From Bacillota bacterium (GTDB lineage Bacteria; Bacillota; Clostridia; SK-Y3): a DNA stretch of 49,227 bases. The stretch is taken from contig JAKSBV010000223.1 of NCBI GenBank assembly GCA_022360955.1, positions 1 through 49,227 on the forward strand, written 5' to 3'. The position numbers and the translations under genes were made by a program. The notes below the pieces were generated by a model. That model was given only the letters and a program-made list of their open reading frames with translations. It searched no databases and was not told where the DNA came from. Shown piece after piece: positions 1-12,029 of the stretch (positions are counted from its first letter, which is position 1; each line of letters starts with the position of its first letter).

Positions 1-3153
<3,153 letters not shown>

Positions 3154-3191
3154 CTATTTTAGGTTGGCAATTAAATTATAGATTTATTAAT

Positions 3192-3220
3192 ATTATACAA
3201 TCTGAAAAACGGTAAAACAA
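3192..3220 (-). promoter_or_regulatory. Probable sigma-A promoter of the beta-galactosidase gene
   Basis: On the minus strand a TTGTTT -35 (3220-3215) and a perfect TATAAT -10 (3197-3192) are separated by 17 bp, about 65 bp upstream of the lacZ start. The flanking DNA is AT-rich. No convincing cre site or LacI operator is seen beside it. Confidence 0.55.
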
Positions 3221-3410
3221 TAAAAAGATTTTAATGCAAATATAAAAATATTAAGATAAAAATAGGCCCTTATCGATTCCGGTCGGATTTTATCATGTGA
3301 AATGGCCTGCCCCAAATGATGTTTCAAAAAAAGGTGCATTTGAACCGGTATAGCAAGTATGTATCAAGTGTGGTATGATTGACATATGGCAAGAATTTGT
3401 GGAGGGGAAG

Positions 3411-5234
3411 ATGATGAATGTCTTTGTCCGGCTGAAAGGATGGTTTAGAGATCAGACCATACGTCATAAAATTGTAATAATATATATGTCACTTATTATC
3501 ATACCGTTGTTTATATTGGGATATGTATCGAATCGTATTTTTACACAAGCGATTATAACGAAAACAGTTAAAAATGTGTCGGATAATTCACGGCTGATTA
3601 TTGAAAGAATTGGCGGAATCCGCACAAATGCGGAGAGCTGTGCCGATATGCTCACAATCAACCTGAACAGGGTGATTGTTGAGGGCCAGGGTACACCACA
3701 AAATACAATGAGAGATTTTCAAGTCGATAAGCAAATCCGCAACCAATTAAGCTTTGCACTGTTAGTCTTTACCGATGTAGAGGCTGCGGCATTCATTGAT
3801 ACCGACCATAAAATATACAGTACGGATATTAGCATGGAGGAAGGTCTGGAAAAAGCGTTAAATAGCCCTTTGTTCAAAAATATTCATCAAACAAGCGGTC
3901 ATAACATATGGTTTCCTATGCAAATCCGCGATTACCTTACGACAGATAAAAGCATGCCGATTTTGACAATTGGTAAAAAAATATTTAATATTGAGACAGG
4001 TCAAGCACTGGGGATTATTGTTCTCAATATCAAAGAAAATGATATTTCCTCAATCTACCGAAAAATCGGTTCCGCAAAGGTCGGCAAGTATTTTATAACG
4101 GATACGCACGGAAGGATTATTTCCTCCCAAGATGCGGCCGAAGTACTACGGCCGCTAAAGGACAGTGCCTTAAAACAGTGGATTCTGAAAAGCGATAAAC
4201 ACTTTGAAATACAAAAGGTGAAGGGAGAAAAAATGTTAATGATGCGAAGTCCTTTCCCCTATTTGGACTGGCATCTGATTAATCAAGTTTCTCTGGACGA
4301 ATTGACTGCTGAAAATCGGAAAGTATCTGCCGTTCTCATTATAATCGGTTTTTTGTGTCTGGTATTTGCAATGTTTGGTGCGGGGATATTGTCCAAATTA
4401 ATTGCAAATCCGATCAATCAGCTTGTAAATGATATGCTGAAAGTCAAGGACGGACATCTTGATATTGATTGCAAGGTGCATTCAACCGATGAAGTCGGAT
4501 TACTGGCAGAGGGATTTAATACGATGATTGGCAGGATAAAAACGCTTCTGAATAAAATTCGCTATGAACAGAAAAAGAAGAGAGAATATGAGTTGGCCTT
4601 GATCCAGGCCCAGATTAAGCCCCATTTTCTTTATAATACGTTGGAAGTCATTTACGTATCGGCCGAGATGGGACGTGTGAAAGATGTGAAAAAGACGACA
4701 AAAGCGCTGGCGGATTTTTATAGGGTTGCTTTAAGTGGAGGGCGAGAGGACATTACAATTAGAGAGGAAATCAAAAATGTAAGTAATTATCTTCATATTC
4801 AGCACATTAGATATCATGATGTGTTTGACTTTGAGATAGAAATTCAAGATGAAATCATGGATAATGATATTTTGAAATTAACCGTTCAGCCCCTAGTCGA
4901 AAATGCGATTTATCACGGTTTAAAAACAAAGGGGAGTCCGGGGAAAATTTTAATTAAAGGGTATAAACAGGCGTCTAAGATTATCGTTAAGGTCATAGAC
5001 GACGGTATAGGTATTTCCAAGCGGAGATTGAGCACTATATTGGTTGCCGGCAGTCAGGAAGGGAAAAATCAATCCTTTGGTCTTACCAACGTAGATGACA
5101 GAATAAAGCTTTTTTTTGGAGAAGCCTATGGGCTTAGCATATACAGTGAGGAAGGAAAAGGAACGGAAGTTACCGTTGTACTGCCTGAACAGAGGAAAGG
5201 AGTCGGGGAGCATGCTGAAAATGATGGTGGTTGA
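3411..5234 (+). CDS. YesM-type sensor histidine kinase of sugar locus 1
   Basis: Membrane sensor kinase that probably detects an extracellular carbohydrate or the loaded binding protein. About 607 aa: a first membrane segment (residues 20-45, VIIYMSLIIIPLFILGYV), a roughly 270-residue extracellular sensor region, a second membrane segment (about 312-335), a HAMP linker (ANPINQLVNDM, then DEVGLLAEGFN), a His_kinase block with the phosphoacceptor near His405 (QIKPHFLYNTLE), and an HATPase domain (PLVENAIYHG, DDGIGIS, FGLTNVDDRIKL). ATG codons at 3411 and 3414 both follow GGAGG at 3401; an upstream ATG at 3375 lacks a site. It overlaps the response regulator by 23 bp, so the two are translationally coupled. 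The family is sure; the ligand is unknown. Confidence 0.93.
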   Translation: MMNVFVRLKGWFRDQTIRHKIVIIYMSLIIIPLFILGYVSNRIFTQAIITKTVKNVSDNSRLIIERIGGIRTNAESCADMLTINLNRVIVEGQGTPQNTMRDFQVDKQIRNQLSFALLVFTDVEAAAFIDTDHKIYSTDISMEEGLEKALNSPLFKNIHQTSGHNIWFPMQIRDYLTTDKSMPILTIGKKIFNIETGQALGIIVLNIKENDISSIYRKIGSAKVGKYFITDTHGRIISSQDAAEVLRPLKDSALKQWILKSDKHFEIQKVKGEKMLMMRSPFPYLDWHLINQVSLDELTAENRKVSAVLIIIGFLCLVFAMFGAGILSKLIANPINQLVNDMLKVKDGHLDIDCKVHSTDEVGLLAEGFNTMIGRIKTLLNKIRYEQKKKREYELALIQAQIKPHFLYNTLEVIYVSAEMGRVKDVKKTTKALADFYRVALSGGREDITIREEIKNVSNYLHIQHIRYHDVFDFEIEIQDEIMDNDILKLTVQPLVENAIYHGLKTKGSPGKILIKGYKQASKIIVKVIDDGIGISKRRLSTILVAGSQEGKNQSFGLTNVDDRIKLFFGEAYGLSIYSEEGKGTEVTVVLPEQRKGVGEHAENDGG

Positions 5235-6801
5235 TGACGAAACGATGTTCAGAGAATATCTTTGCACCACGATTAACTGGGGAGCCTATGGCTTTGAAAT
5301 ATGCGGCCAGGCCAAAAACGGTCATGAGGCCCTTGAACAAGCACAAAAAAACATGCCGGATATTGCATTGATTGATATCAACATGCCCTATATGGATGGC
5401 TTAACATTATCGGAAAAATTAAAAGAAAAGCAGCCGGAAATAGGTATTGTACTGATTACGGGGCATAGTGAATTTGAATATGCCAGAAAAGCTGTCAGAA
5501 TAGGGGTTGACGATTATATCCTAAAACCTTTTGAAAAAGAAGAACTGGTTCTGACGCTGTTAAAACTCAAAAAAAATATCCAAAAAGTTCAACAAGAAAA
5601 ATTTACTGCCCAAAACGATAGGATGATGATGCGAAAAAGGCTGCTCAATGAGTTAATCGGCAGCGAACGCTATTATAATGACCAAGAACTTAAAAATAAA
5701 TTTAAGGCATTTGAAGTGATGCTTTATTCATGCATATTTCAAGTCAGTTGTATTGAAATAGACCATATGGACCAAAAGTGGGAGGAGATCAGCGAAAGAG
5801 CATTGTGGAAGTATGCGGTATCCAATATATTGAATGAAATTGCAGAAGTCCAAGGTAATCATTTTGTGTTTAACGGTCCGGAGGGAAGGATTGTTTCCAT
5901 GATCGAATTCAAGGACCATCGAAGCCGAGATGAATTTTCGACAGAAGCCTATGAAAAGTTGTGCAATTTGATTCAAGACCATCTGGCGTTTACTATTACT
6001 GTCGGCGTCGGGAAAGCGCATCAAGGTTTTGACGGTATCCGCGATTCTTATATGGAGTCCCTGGCCGCTCTCCAAAATAAATTTATATTAGGCAATAACA
6101 AAGTCATAGAATATGCAAAATTAGGAAAGGAATGCAGCAATATAGGATTTTATCCTAATGTGATTAATGAAGATTTACTGATCAATTTAAGATTGAATGA
6201 TTGGCCTAAAATCGAGAGAACGCTGAACGAGGTTTTCGGCTATATCCGAGGACAGCGATTGTCCATTGAATATACCTATGTCATTTGTATGGGCCTTATT
6301 TCCCTATGTTTATCCTATGTGACCGAATCGGGCAACAGCATAGAAAACATATTTGGGGAAGATTTCCTCCCTTTCAGTGAGGTCAGAAATAAAGAGTCCA
6401 TTGACGCAGCCTATGATTGGATTGTGCAGCTATTTCGTAAAACCGTGGAGCCTTCCCGGCAAAAGAAGATGACACGCACAAGAAAGATTGCAGAGGCCGT
6501 GAAAGAATATATTGATACGCATTATCATGAGCAAGTGTTAAGCATTGAGCATATCGCTTTAAACATATACATGAATCCCGGTTATCTGAGAACGACTTTT
6601 AAAAAAGAAATGGGGCTGACAGTCGGCAAATACATTGCCAGCGTGCGAATGCAAAAAGCCCGGGAATTGCTGAATACGGGCAATATGAAGTTAGCTGAAA
6701 TAGCTGAAAAGGTGGGATTCAGTGATGCCGGCTACTTCAGCAAGTGTTTCAAAAAATATTTTGGTATTTCTCCCAGCGAATATGAAACCATACGGAAATA
6801 A
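5212..6801 (+). CDS. YesN-type response regulator (REC + AraC HTH) of sugar locus 1
   Basis: Transcription factor of 529 aa partnered with the overlapping kinase. The N-terminal receiver has the acidic pair in VVDDE, phosphoacceptor Asp55 in ALIDINMPYMDG, and the conserved Lys in YILKPFEKEE. A long middle region of about 280 residues is typical of YesN regulators. The last 100 residues form a double helix-turn-helix AraC domain (LSIEHIALNIYMNPGYLRTTF, then LAEIAEKVGFSDAGYFSKCF). The start was chosen at 5212 because AAAGGAG lies 9 bp upstream and the receiver begins at once (MLKMMVVDD). Longer in-frame starts at 5116 would add 32 residues unrelated to a receiver. It probably activates the binding-protein promoter just downstream. 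Confidence 0.92.
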   Translation: MLKMMVVDDETMFREYLCTTINWGAYGFEICGQAKNGHEALEQAQKNMPDIALIDINMPYMDGLTLSEKLKEKQPEIGIVLITGHSEFEYARKAVRIGVDDYILKPFEKEELVLTLLKLKKNIQKVQQEKFTAQNDRMMMRKRLLNELIGSERYYNDQELKNKFKAFEVMLYSCIFQVSCIEIDHMDQKWEEISERALWKYAVSNILNEIAEVQGNHFVFNGPEGRIVSMIEFKDHRSRDEFSTEAYEKLCNLIQDHLAFTITVGVGKAHQGFDGIRDSYMESLAALQNKFILGNNKVIEYAKLGKECSNIGFYPNVINEDLLINLRLNDWPKIERTLNEVFGYIRGQRLSIEYTYVICMGLISLCLSYVTESGNSIENIFGEDFLPFSEVRNKESIDAAYDWIVQLFRKTVEPSRQKKMTRTRKIAEAVKEYIDTHYHEQVLSIEHIALNIYMNPGYLRTTFKKEMGLTVGKYIASVRMQKARELLNTGNMKLAEIAEKVGFSDAGYFSKCFKKYFGISPSEYETIRK

Positions 6802-6861
6802 ATTCTACATATATTACAAATTTACAACGTTTTTTCTATTTAAACCTCCTTTAGATGTGAG

Positions 6862-6867
6862 TATAAT
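6862..6867 (+). promoter_or_regulatory. -10 element upstream of the locus 1 binding protein
   Basis: A perfect TATAAT lies 64 bp before the binding-protein start. The hexamer 17 bp further upstream does not resemble TTGACA. A good -10 without a -35 fits an activator-dependent promoter, consistent with the AraC-type regulator encoded just upstream. The activator role is inference. Confidence 0.5.
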
Positions 6868-6930
6868 TTAAATATATTAAGAAGGTAGGACGAAAGCCTT
6901 AAAGCCTACATAAAATTTCGAGGAGGTCGA

Positions 6931-8280
6931 ATGATGAAAAAGTATTTGAGCCTGCTGGCGATATTAATGTTAGGGGTAGTGGTGATTTTTACCGTGACGG
7001 CTTGTGGGGCCAATCAACAAGACGACAGCAGCGGGGCAACAGAAAAGACGGATGGAATTAACGGGCAAAGTGATAAAAAGCAGGAGGAACCTGTAAAGTT
7101 GAGAATTTATGCCCAGTATGCGGATGAAGACACAAAGGCACCTTATGATTATGCGGTAGAAGCATTAAAGAAGGAGATGCCCAATGTGGAGCTTGAACTG
7201 GATGTTCAGGCCCAGGATGACGGACAGAAGCTGAAAACCTATGCTGCAACGGGAAATCTGCCCGATATCTTTCAGAGCGGGCTTGATATTATCAATACGT
7301 TTAAAAAGTCCGACAATATTCTGGTACTTGATGAGTATGCTAAGAAAACCGGATTTATAGACAAAATGCACCCGAGTGCGATGAATACATTGTATGCGGA
7401 TGACGGACATATCTATGCATTTCCTTATGCCGGCAATGAATTGATTCTGCTATTTTATAATAAGGAAATATTCGAGCAAAACGATGTGAAGGTACCTACA
7501 ACCTATGATGAATTATTAACGGCCGTGAAGGATTTCAGATCAAAGGGCGTTACGCCGTTGTCCATATTTGCGAAAGAAAAATGGCCTTGTGTGGGATTGT
7601 ATGATATTTTTGCGACAAGATTAGAACCGGAAGGAATCAAGAAGTTGGATCAAGGAAAAGCAAAAGCTTCTGAAGAAGCCTATAAGCAGGGGGCCGAAAG
7701 AATCATTGAGCTTGTAAAAGCGGGTCTCCTTCCTAAAGGAGCAACAAATCTTAACTATGACCAAGCGGCAGCACTTTTTCATCAAGGAAAAGCCGCAATG
7801 TTTATTAACGGACAGTGGGAAATTGAAGCTTCAACAAAGGCTTTAGGCGATAAGGTGGATTGGATGTATTATCCTGCCCATGATGCGGCTTCTGTTGAAA
7901 AAACCAAGTATGCCTTCAGTGGCAGCGGGGGCCCCGGTGGCTATGCCGTATCACCTCATACGAAAGATAAAGAATTGGCGGTAGAAGTGGCGGCGTTTAT
8001 GTCCCTTAAATATGCCGAATGCAAATATACCAGGAGGAGCAACCCGATATTGGCAACAAGGGTGGATTTGCCGATTGAGCAGCCATATCCTGCAATGATG
8101 GAAAAATTATCGGTGGATATTCCCAAAATCACCAGCACTACAGCATTTGCCTGGGGATTGTCAAACCCTAAATTTAAGGCCGCGTTAGAGGATGCGACAC
8201 AGAGACTGTTAACCGGTTCCTATTCGGCGGATGATTTTGTGAAGGATTTAGATGACGTTATTGAGCGAATCAATAAATAA
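6931..8280 (+). CDS. Sugar ABC transporter solute-binding lipoprotein (locus 1)
   Basis: Extracellular family 1 solute-binding protein of 449 aa that captures a sugar and delivers it to the permeases at 8376 and 9345. The N-terminus is a lipoprotein signal: basic MMKKYL, hydrophobic core LLAILMLGVVVIF, and lipobox VTAC with the lipidated Cys near residue 25. A charged linker follows, then the two-lobe fold (VKLRIYAQYAD, LPDIFQSG, GKAAMFINGQWEIEA, ASEEAYKQGAE). An AGGAGGT site ends 3 bp before ATG 6931 and 6 bp before ATG 6934, so either could start. The gene sits between the two-component system and two permeases. Beta-linked gluco-oligosaccharide is a guess from the nearby cellobiose phosphorylase. 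Confidence 0.92.
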   Translation: MMKKYLSLLAILMLGVVVIFTVTACGANQQDDSSGATEKTDGINGQSDKKQEEPVKLRIYAQYADEDTKAPYDYAVEALKKEMPNVELELDVQAQDDGQKLKTYAATGNLPDIFQSGLDIINTFKKSDNILVLDEYAKKTGFIDKMHPSAMNTLYADDGHIYAFPYAGNELILLFYNKEIFEQNDVKVPTTYDELLTAVKDFRSKGVTPLSIFAKEKWPCVGLYDIFATRLEPEGIKKLDQGKAKASEEAYKQGAERIIELVKAGLLPKGATNLNYDQAAALFHQGKAAMFINGQWEIEASTKALGDKVDWMYYPAHDAASVEKTKYAFSGSGGPGGYAVSPHTKDKELAVEVAAFMSLKYAECKYTRRSNPILATRVDLPIEQPYPAMMEKLSVDIPKITSTTAFAWGLSNPKFKAALEDATQRLLTGSYSADDFVKDLDDVIERINK

Positions 8281-8319
8281 GATGCTTTCAGGATGATTTT
8301 CGACCAAAATGATCTTAAA

Positions 8320-8349
8320 CTCTCCCATTCGGTAAAACGAATGGGAGAG
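8320..8349 (+). promoter_or_regulatory. Perfect 12-bp hairpin between binding-protein and permease genes
   Basis: CTCTCCCATTCG (8320-8331) and its exact reverse complement (8338-8349) enclose a 6-nt loop. No T-run follows, so it is not a standard terminator. Placed between an abundant binding protein and its membrane subunits, it probably stabilises the upstream mRNA end or limits read-through, giving more binding protein than permease. Role inferred from the known behaviour of such operons. Confidence 0.7.
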
Positions 8350-8375
8350 CCTACAATACGGGATGTGATGAAATC

Positions 8376-9257
8376 ATGGAAAAATATTTAAGAGATAGAA
8401 CGGCTATTGCAGTTTTCATTTTACCGACATTACTATTGTTTACAATTGTTGTTTTTAATCCGATTCTACAGACATTTTACAGAAGCATGTTTGAATGGGA
8501 CGGTCTAAGCGAAGCGCAGTTTATCTTTTTTGACAACTTTACGAGGTTGTTTCAAGATAGGCTTTTTTATGACTCGATGTATAACGGCCTGCTCTTTGCC
8601 GCTGTTCTGGTAGTATTGCAGATAGGTATCGGAACCTTTCTGGTTTTGGCGGTGACCGATTCGGCTATTAAATATAGAAAATTTCTGAGAATCAGCTACT
8701 TTATTCCGGTAGTCTTATCGATTACTGTGGCATGCCAGTTGTGGCTGTCCGTATACAATGGGGAATACGGACTGTTGAACAAGTTTTTTGAAACCCTTGG
8801 CATTTCTTACAGACAGGATTGGTTAAACAGCGAGAAAGGAGCCATTTTTGCCATAGCGGTTGTAAATGCATGGCAGTATATGGGATATCACTTTGCAATT
8901 CTGCTGGCCGCTGTTAAATCTATTCCGGAGCAATATTTTGAGGCCGCAAGAATAGATGGTGCCGGAAAAGTGAGGGCCCATCTGTCTATTACACTACCTC
9001 TTTTGGTTGAGGCGTACAGGTTCTGTTTTGTGCTGGCTATCACCGGCGGATTGAATGCTTTTGCAAACATGTTTATTATGACCGGCGGCGGACCCGGAAC
9101 GGCAACCTATACATTAACCTATATGATGTACCGGTCGGCTTTCAGAGTCAATGAATTCGGATACGGATGTGCTTCTGCGACGATGCTGGTAGTACAATGC
9201 TTGATTGCAACCATCATCATTAACAAGTTATTCGGCAGAGAGAGTGTCACCTATTAA
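8376..9257 (+). CDS. Sugar ABC transporter permease, MsmF/LplB-like (locus 1)
   Basis: First membrane subunit of a CUT1-type carbohydrate importer, 293 aa. It has six predicted membrane segments, starting with FILPTLLLFTIVVFNPIL, and the cytoplasmic coupling loop EAARIDGAGKVRAHLSITLP, which is the EAA motif that contacts the ATPase. The segment ITGGLNAFANMFIMTGGGPG is typical of the MalF/MsmF group. The ATG at 8376 has only a weak ribosome site (GGATG), so expression may be lower than for the binding protein upstream. No ATPase gene is present in the locus, so a shared MsmX/UgpC-type ATPase must serve it. Confidence 0.93.
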   Translation: MEKYLRDRTAIAVFILPTLLLFTIVVFNPILQTFYRSMFEWDGLSEAQFIFFDNFTRLFQDRLFYDSMYNGLLFAAVLVVLQIGIGTFLVLAVTDSAIKYRKFLRISYFIPVVLSITVACQLWLSVYNGEYGLLNKFFETLGISYRQDWLNSEKGAIFAIAVVNAWQYMGYHFAILLAAVKSIPEQYFEAARIDGAGKVRAHLSITLPLLVEAYRFCFVLAITGGLNAFANMFIMTGGGPGTATYTLTYMMYRSAFRVNEFGYGCASATMLVVQCLIATIIINKLFGRESVTY

Positions 9258-9344
9258 TCTGCACTCCGTAATATTTCGGTTTTATACATTTGATTTTAAA
9301 GTTAATGATCCATATATTTTCATATAGATAAGAAGGTGGAAGGT

Positions 9345-10187
9345 TTGAGGGTTATACGAAAAAAGAAAAAACAACATATATTTTTGCAGTTTTTCCTTTG
9401 GGTGTATGCATTTATTTCTTTATATCCTCTTATTTGGATGGTGTTTTACTCCCTTAAGAACAATGATGAAATATTTGTTACAAATCCCTATGGATTTCCT
9501 GTTCATTTCAGAATTGAAAATTATATAACCGCATGGTCCCGGTATAATGTACCCGTTTATTTTTTTAACAGTTTATTGGTTGCCGTTGTGACGGTGATAG
9601 GCACCATTACGCTGGCAGTAATGTTTTCTTATGCGGTGGCCAGAATGAGGTGGAAATTGAAGGATACGGCGAGAATCTATGTGATGATCGGGATGTTTAT
9701 ACCTGTACAGGTCATTATGATTCCATTGGCAATTTTAGTAAGGGATTTTGGGCTTACCAATACGTATTTCGCGTTATTTATACCCTATATTGCATTTAAT
9801 TTGGCATTCTCCACAGCTATATTCTATGGATTTTTCCGAACCATTCCCTTTGAGTTGGAGGAATCCGGGTGTATTGACGGCGCCAGCATTTATAAAACGT
9901 TTTTCAGTATTATTCTTCCGATTGTAAAGCCTGCTATTGCAACGGTTGTCATCTTCATATTTTTATCTTCATGGAATGAATTTACCATGGCCTTGATTCT
10001 TATTTCAAAAGAGAGCTTAAAAACGCTTCCCCTAGGGCTGTTGTTTTTCCAGGGAGAGTTTACAACCGATTGGGGAGCAATGGGGGCTGCCATGACGATA
10101 GCAAGTGTACCTACCATTTTGATATACATGCTGTTCAGCGAACAGGTTGAAAATGCTTTAACCGTAGGAGCGTCAGTCAAGGGATAG
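9345..10187 (+). CDS. Sugar ABC transporter permease, MsmG/AraQ-like (locus 1)
   Basis: Second membrane subunit of the importer, about 280 aa with six membrane segments. The N-terminus is very basic (RVIRKKKKQH) before the first helix (FFLWVYAFISLYPLIWMVF), as in MalG/AraQ-type permeases. The EAA coupling loop is EESGCIDGASIYKTFFSIILP. The end ALTVGASVKG matches the usual MsmG ending. The chosen start is TTG at 9345, preceded by AAGGTGG at suitable spacing. An in-frame GTG at 9336 would add three residues but lies against the purine stretch and has no spacing. It pairs with the MsmF-like subunit at 8376. Confidence 0.92.
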   Translation: MRVIRKKKKQHIFLQFFLWVYAFISLYPLIWMVFYSLKNNDEIFVTNPYGFPVHFRIENYITAWSRYNVPVYFFNSLLVAVVTVIGTITLAVMFSYAVARMRWKLKDTARIYVMIGMFIPVQVIMIPLAILVRDFGLTNTYFALFIPYIAFNLAFSTAIFYGFFRTIPFELEESGCIDGASIYKTFFSIILPIVKPAIATVVIFIFLSSWNEFTMALILISKESLKTLPLGLLFFQGEFTTDWGAMGAAMTIASVPTILIYMLFSEQVENALTVGASVKG

Positions 10188-10289
10188 TGGGAGATGGCTG
10201 AAAAATAGTGAGTTGAAATATATTTATGAATATTTTATTTCCTTTGAAAATATGATTTAATAAGACTATTTTTGAAGGAAGTGTATGCA

Positions 10290-10796
10290 ATGTTTATTGT
10301 TTCTTTCAAACTGAACCGGAGAAAAATATTGGTGACCGTACTAATTGTGTTGCTGGGCATTTTATTAGCTGTCTCAATGTTTGTCAAAGCGAAGGATGTG
10401 AAAATTTTTAATACACTCCAGACAGAAGAATTTGCTTTTTATTTTACCGGGATCAAGACCAATACGGATAGAGTAGAATTTTTAAAGCAGTTCGGATGGG
10501 TTGTACAGGAAGACACGATTGAAATCATTGAGATTCAGATTCCGGAAGAATTTGACCAAGTGTACGCAAACTATAACGCGATTCAAAAGGAAATCGGACT
10601 GGATCTGACAAAATACAGAGGGAAAAGGGTAAAAAGGTATACGTACAAAGTGCTTAACTATCCTATAGAGGTACAGGGAGAAGTGAGGGCCAATTTGCTT
10701 GTGTATAAAAACAAGGTGATAGCGGGAGACATTATGACAACTTACATGCAGGGATTTATGCATTCGCTGCTATACAAAGTCAAGGATGGGGCATAA
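10290..10796 (+). CDS. Small membrane-anchored protein resembling DUF4830
   Basis: A 168-aa protein of unknown function. An N-terminal basic stretch and one hydrophobic helix (ILVTVLIVLLGILLAVSMFV) should anchor it, leaving about 130 residues outside. The pattern TNTDRVEFLKQFGW, then IPEEFDQVYANYNAIQKEIG, then YRGKRVKRYTYKV and VIAGDIMTT is what I recall of the clostridial DUF4830 family; a profile search would confirm it. ATG 10290 has AAGGAAG 7 bp upstream; a TTG at 10272 would add six residues. It is the last gene before a strong terminator and appears co-transcribed with the sugar importer. A role in transport or signalling is unproven. Confidence 0.75.
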   Translation: MFIVSFKLNRRKILVTVLIVLLGILLAVSMFVKAKDVKIFNTLQTEEFAFYFTGIKTNTDRVEFLKQFGWVVQEDTIEIIEIQIPEEFDQVYANYNAIQKEIGLDLTKYRGKRVKRYTYKVLNYPIEVQGEVRANLLVYKNKVIAGDIMTTYMQGFMHSLLYKVKDGA

Positions 10797-10816
10797 AAAA
10801 TAAATATAAAAAATGC

Positions 10817-10869
10817 AAGAAATAGTTTTTTATTCACAAGTGCGGTGAAACTGAAAACTATTTCTTTTT
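10817..10869 (+). terminator. Rho-independent terminator ending sugar locus 1
   Basis: AAGAAATAGTTTT (10817-10829) pairs exactly with AAAACTATTTCTT (10854-10866). Inside it TTCAC/GTGAA extends the stem, and T-rich sequence follows. It separates sugar locus 1 from the LacI gene. Confidence 0.8.
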
Positions 10870-10887
10870 CTTATCTGTCTTAAATAC

Positions 10888-10916
10888 TTGATTTATTACG
10901 GAACAGCAGGTATAAT
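10888..10916 (+). promoter_or_regulatory. Sigma-A promoter of the LacI regulator
   Basis: TTGATT (10888-10893) and a perfect TATAAT (10911-10916) are spaced by exactly 17 bp. The predicted start near 10923 falls at the edge of the palindromic operator at 10925, so the regulator should repress its own gene. Confidence 0.8.
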
Positions 10917-10924
10917 AAAATTAA

Positions 10925-10938
10925 TAAACGCGCGTTTA
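10925..10938. promoter_or_regulatory. LacI-family operator O1, perfect 14-bp palindrome
   Basis: TAAACGCGCGTTTA is a perfect palindrome with the central CG typical of LacI/GalR operators. It lies between the -10 box and the start codon of the LacI gene. A near-identical copy precedes the cellobiose phosphorylase gene at 12030. Confidence 0.85.
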
Positions 10939-10948
10939 CGGAGGAAAT

Positions 10949-12004
10949 ATGAAGAGTGAAAAGATCGCCAAATTAGCAGGAGTATCCAGGAGCACCGTTT
11001 CGAGGGTTATTAATAATTATCCCAATGTGCCCCAAGAGACCCGGGAAAAAGTGATGAAAGTGATAGAAAAATATCATTATGAACCGAATACTTGTGCAAG
11101 GGTATTGGCGGGAAAAGCAACCAACACAATCGGATTATTTGTTATAAGCATGACAGATCAAGAAAATCCCAATCGCATTTATCAGAACAACTATTTCGCA
11201 CCCTTTGTGGACGCAGTCGTAGACTGTGCCAATGTACTAGGGTATTATGTATTAATTCATACCGTATATAGAACAGAGGATTATCTGAAAGTCAAACAAG
11301 CCTTTTCACAAAAAAGGATTGATGCGGGTATTATGATCGGGACCGAGAAGGATCAGGAAATCCTGCATAGCATCGTAGAGATGGGATACCCTACGGCCAT
11401 CATTGATTATGATGCGGAGGAAATAACAGCGCAAGAAGAAAAATACGGCAATTTGGTTATCATCAATTCCACAGATTATGAAGGAACGACACAGGCAATC
11501 AACTATCTTATACAATTGGGACACCGGGACATCGGCATCATCAAGGGACGGCTCAATACATATTCCGGCAAAGTGCGTTTTGCCGCGTATGTAGATGCTT
11601 TAGAGAAAAAAGGTCTGCCCGTCAATGAGGACTTTATCATTGAAGGAGCGTTTTTGAAAAAGGCTGCCTATGAGGGGACAGAAAAAATGGTACACAGGGG
11701 CAAGCTCCCGACGGCCCTCTTCTCTTCCAATGATGACATGGCATTATCGGCTATGGAGGTATTTAAAGACAATGGTATTCGCGTACCGGAGGATATATCT
11801 GTCATTGGTTTCGATGACGTACCCGTTATCTCACAAATAACACCGGCATTGACTTCCGTAAAAGTGCCCGTATATGAAATGGCCAAGAAGGCAGTTGAAG
11901 CAGTTATTGAAATGCATGCACAAGAGCAATATAGACTTCAAAAATATGTTGTTAGAACAGAGCTTATGTTAAGAGAAACCTGTGCAAAAGCTAAGATGAT
12001 GTGA
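10949..12004 (+). CDS. LacI/GalR-family repressor of the cellobiose phosphorylase unit
   Basis: DNA-binding sugar-responsive regulator of 351 aa. The N-terminal helix-turn-helix is KIAKLAGVSRSTVSRVINN, followed by the hinge helix YEPNTCARVLAG that inserts into the operator minor groove. The rest is a periplasmic-binding-protein-like effector and dimerisation domain (NTIGLFVISM, GIMIGTEKD, LPTALFSSNDDMALSAMEVF, ISVIGFDDVPV). ATG 10949 follows GGAGGAA. Operators of one palindrome flank the gene at 10925 and 12030, so it probably represses itself and cellobiose phosphorylase. The inducer is likely cellobiose, a longer cellodextrin or a phosphorylated product; this is inferred from the neighbour. 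There is no terminator before the next gene. Confidence 0.93.
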   Translation: MKSEKIAKLAGVSRSTVSRVINNYPNVPQETREKVMKVIEKYHYEPNTCARVLAGKATNTIGLFVISMTDQENPNRIYQNNYFAPFVDAVVDCANVLGYYVLIHTVYRTEDYLKVKQAFSQKRIDAGIMIGTEKDQEILHSIVEMGYPTAIIDYDAEEITAQEEKYGNLVIINSTDYEGTTQAINYLIQLGHRDIGIIKGRLNTYSGKVRFAAYVDALEKKGLPVNEDFIIEGAFLKKAAYEGTEKMVHRGKLPTALFSSNDDMALSAMEVFKDNGIRVPEDISVIGFDDVPVISQITPALTSVKVPVYEMAKKAVEAVIEMHAQEQYRLQKYVVRTELMLRETCAKAKMM

Positions 12005-12029
12005 ACCGAGATGCTTTTCAGGCCAAATA

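Noticed and set aside
3201-3220. Catabolite-repression (cre) site near the beta-galactosidase promoter
   Set aside because: The segment TGAAAAACGGTAAAACA has wrong spacing on both sides of the central CG compared with the cre consensus.
8320-8349. Hairpin after the locus 1 binding protein as a true terminator
   Set aside because: No T-run follows, and the downstream permease genes have no promoter of their own that I can see.
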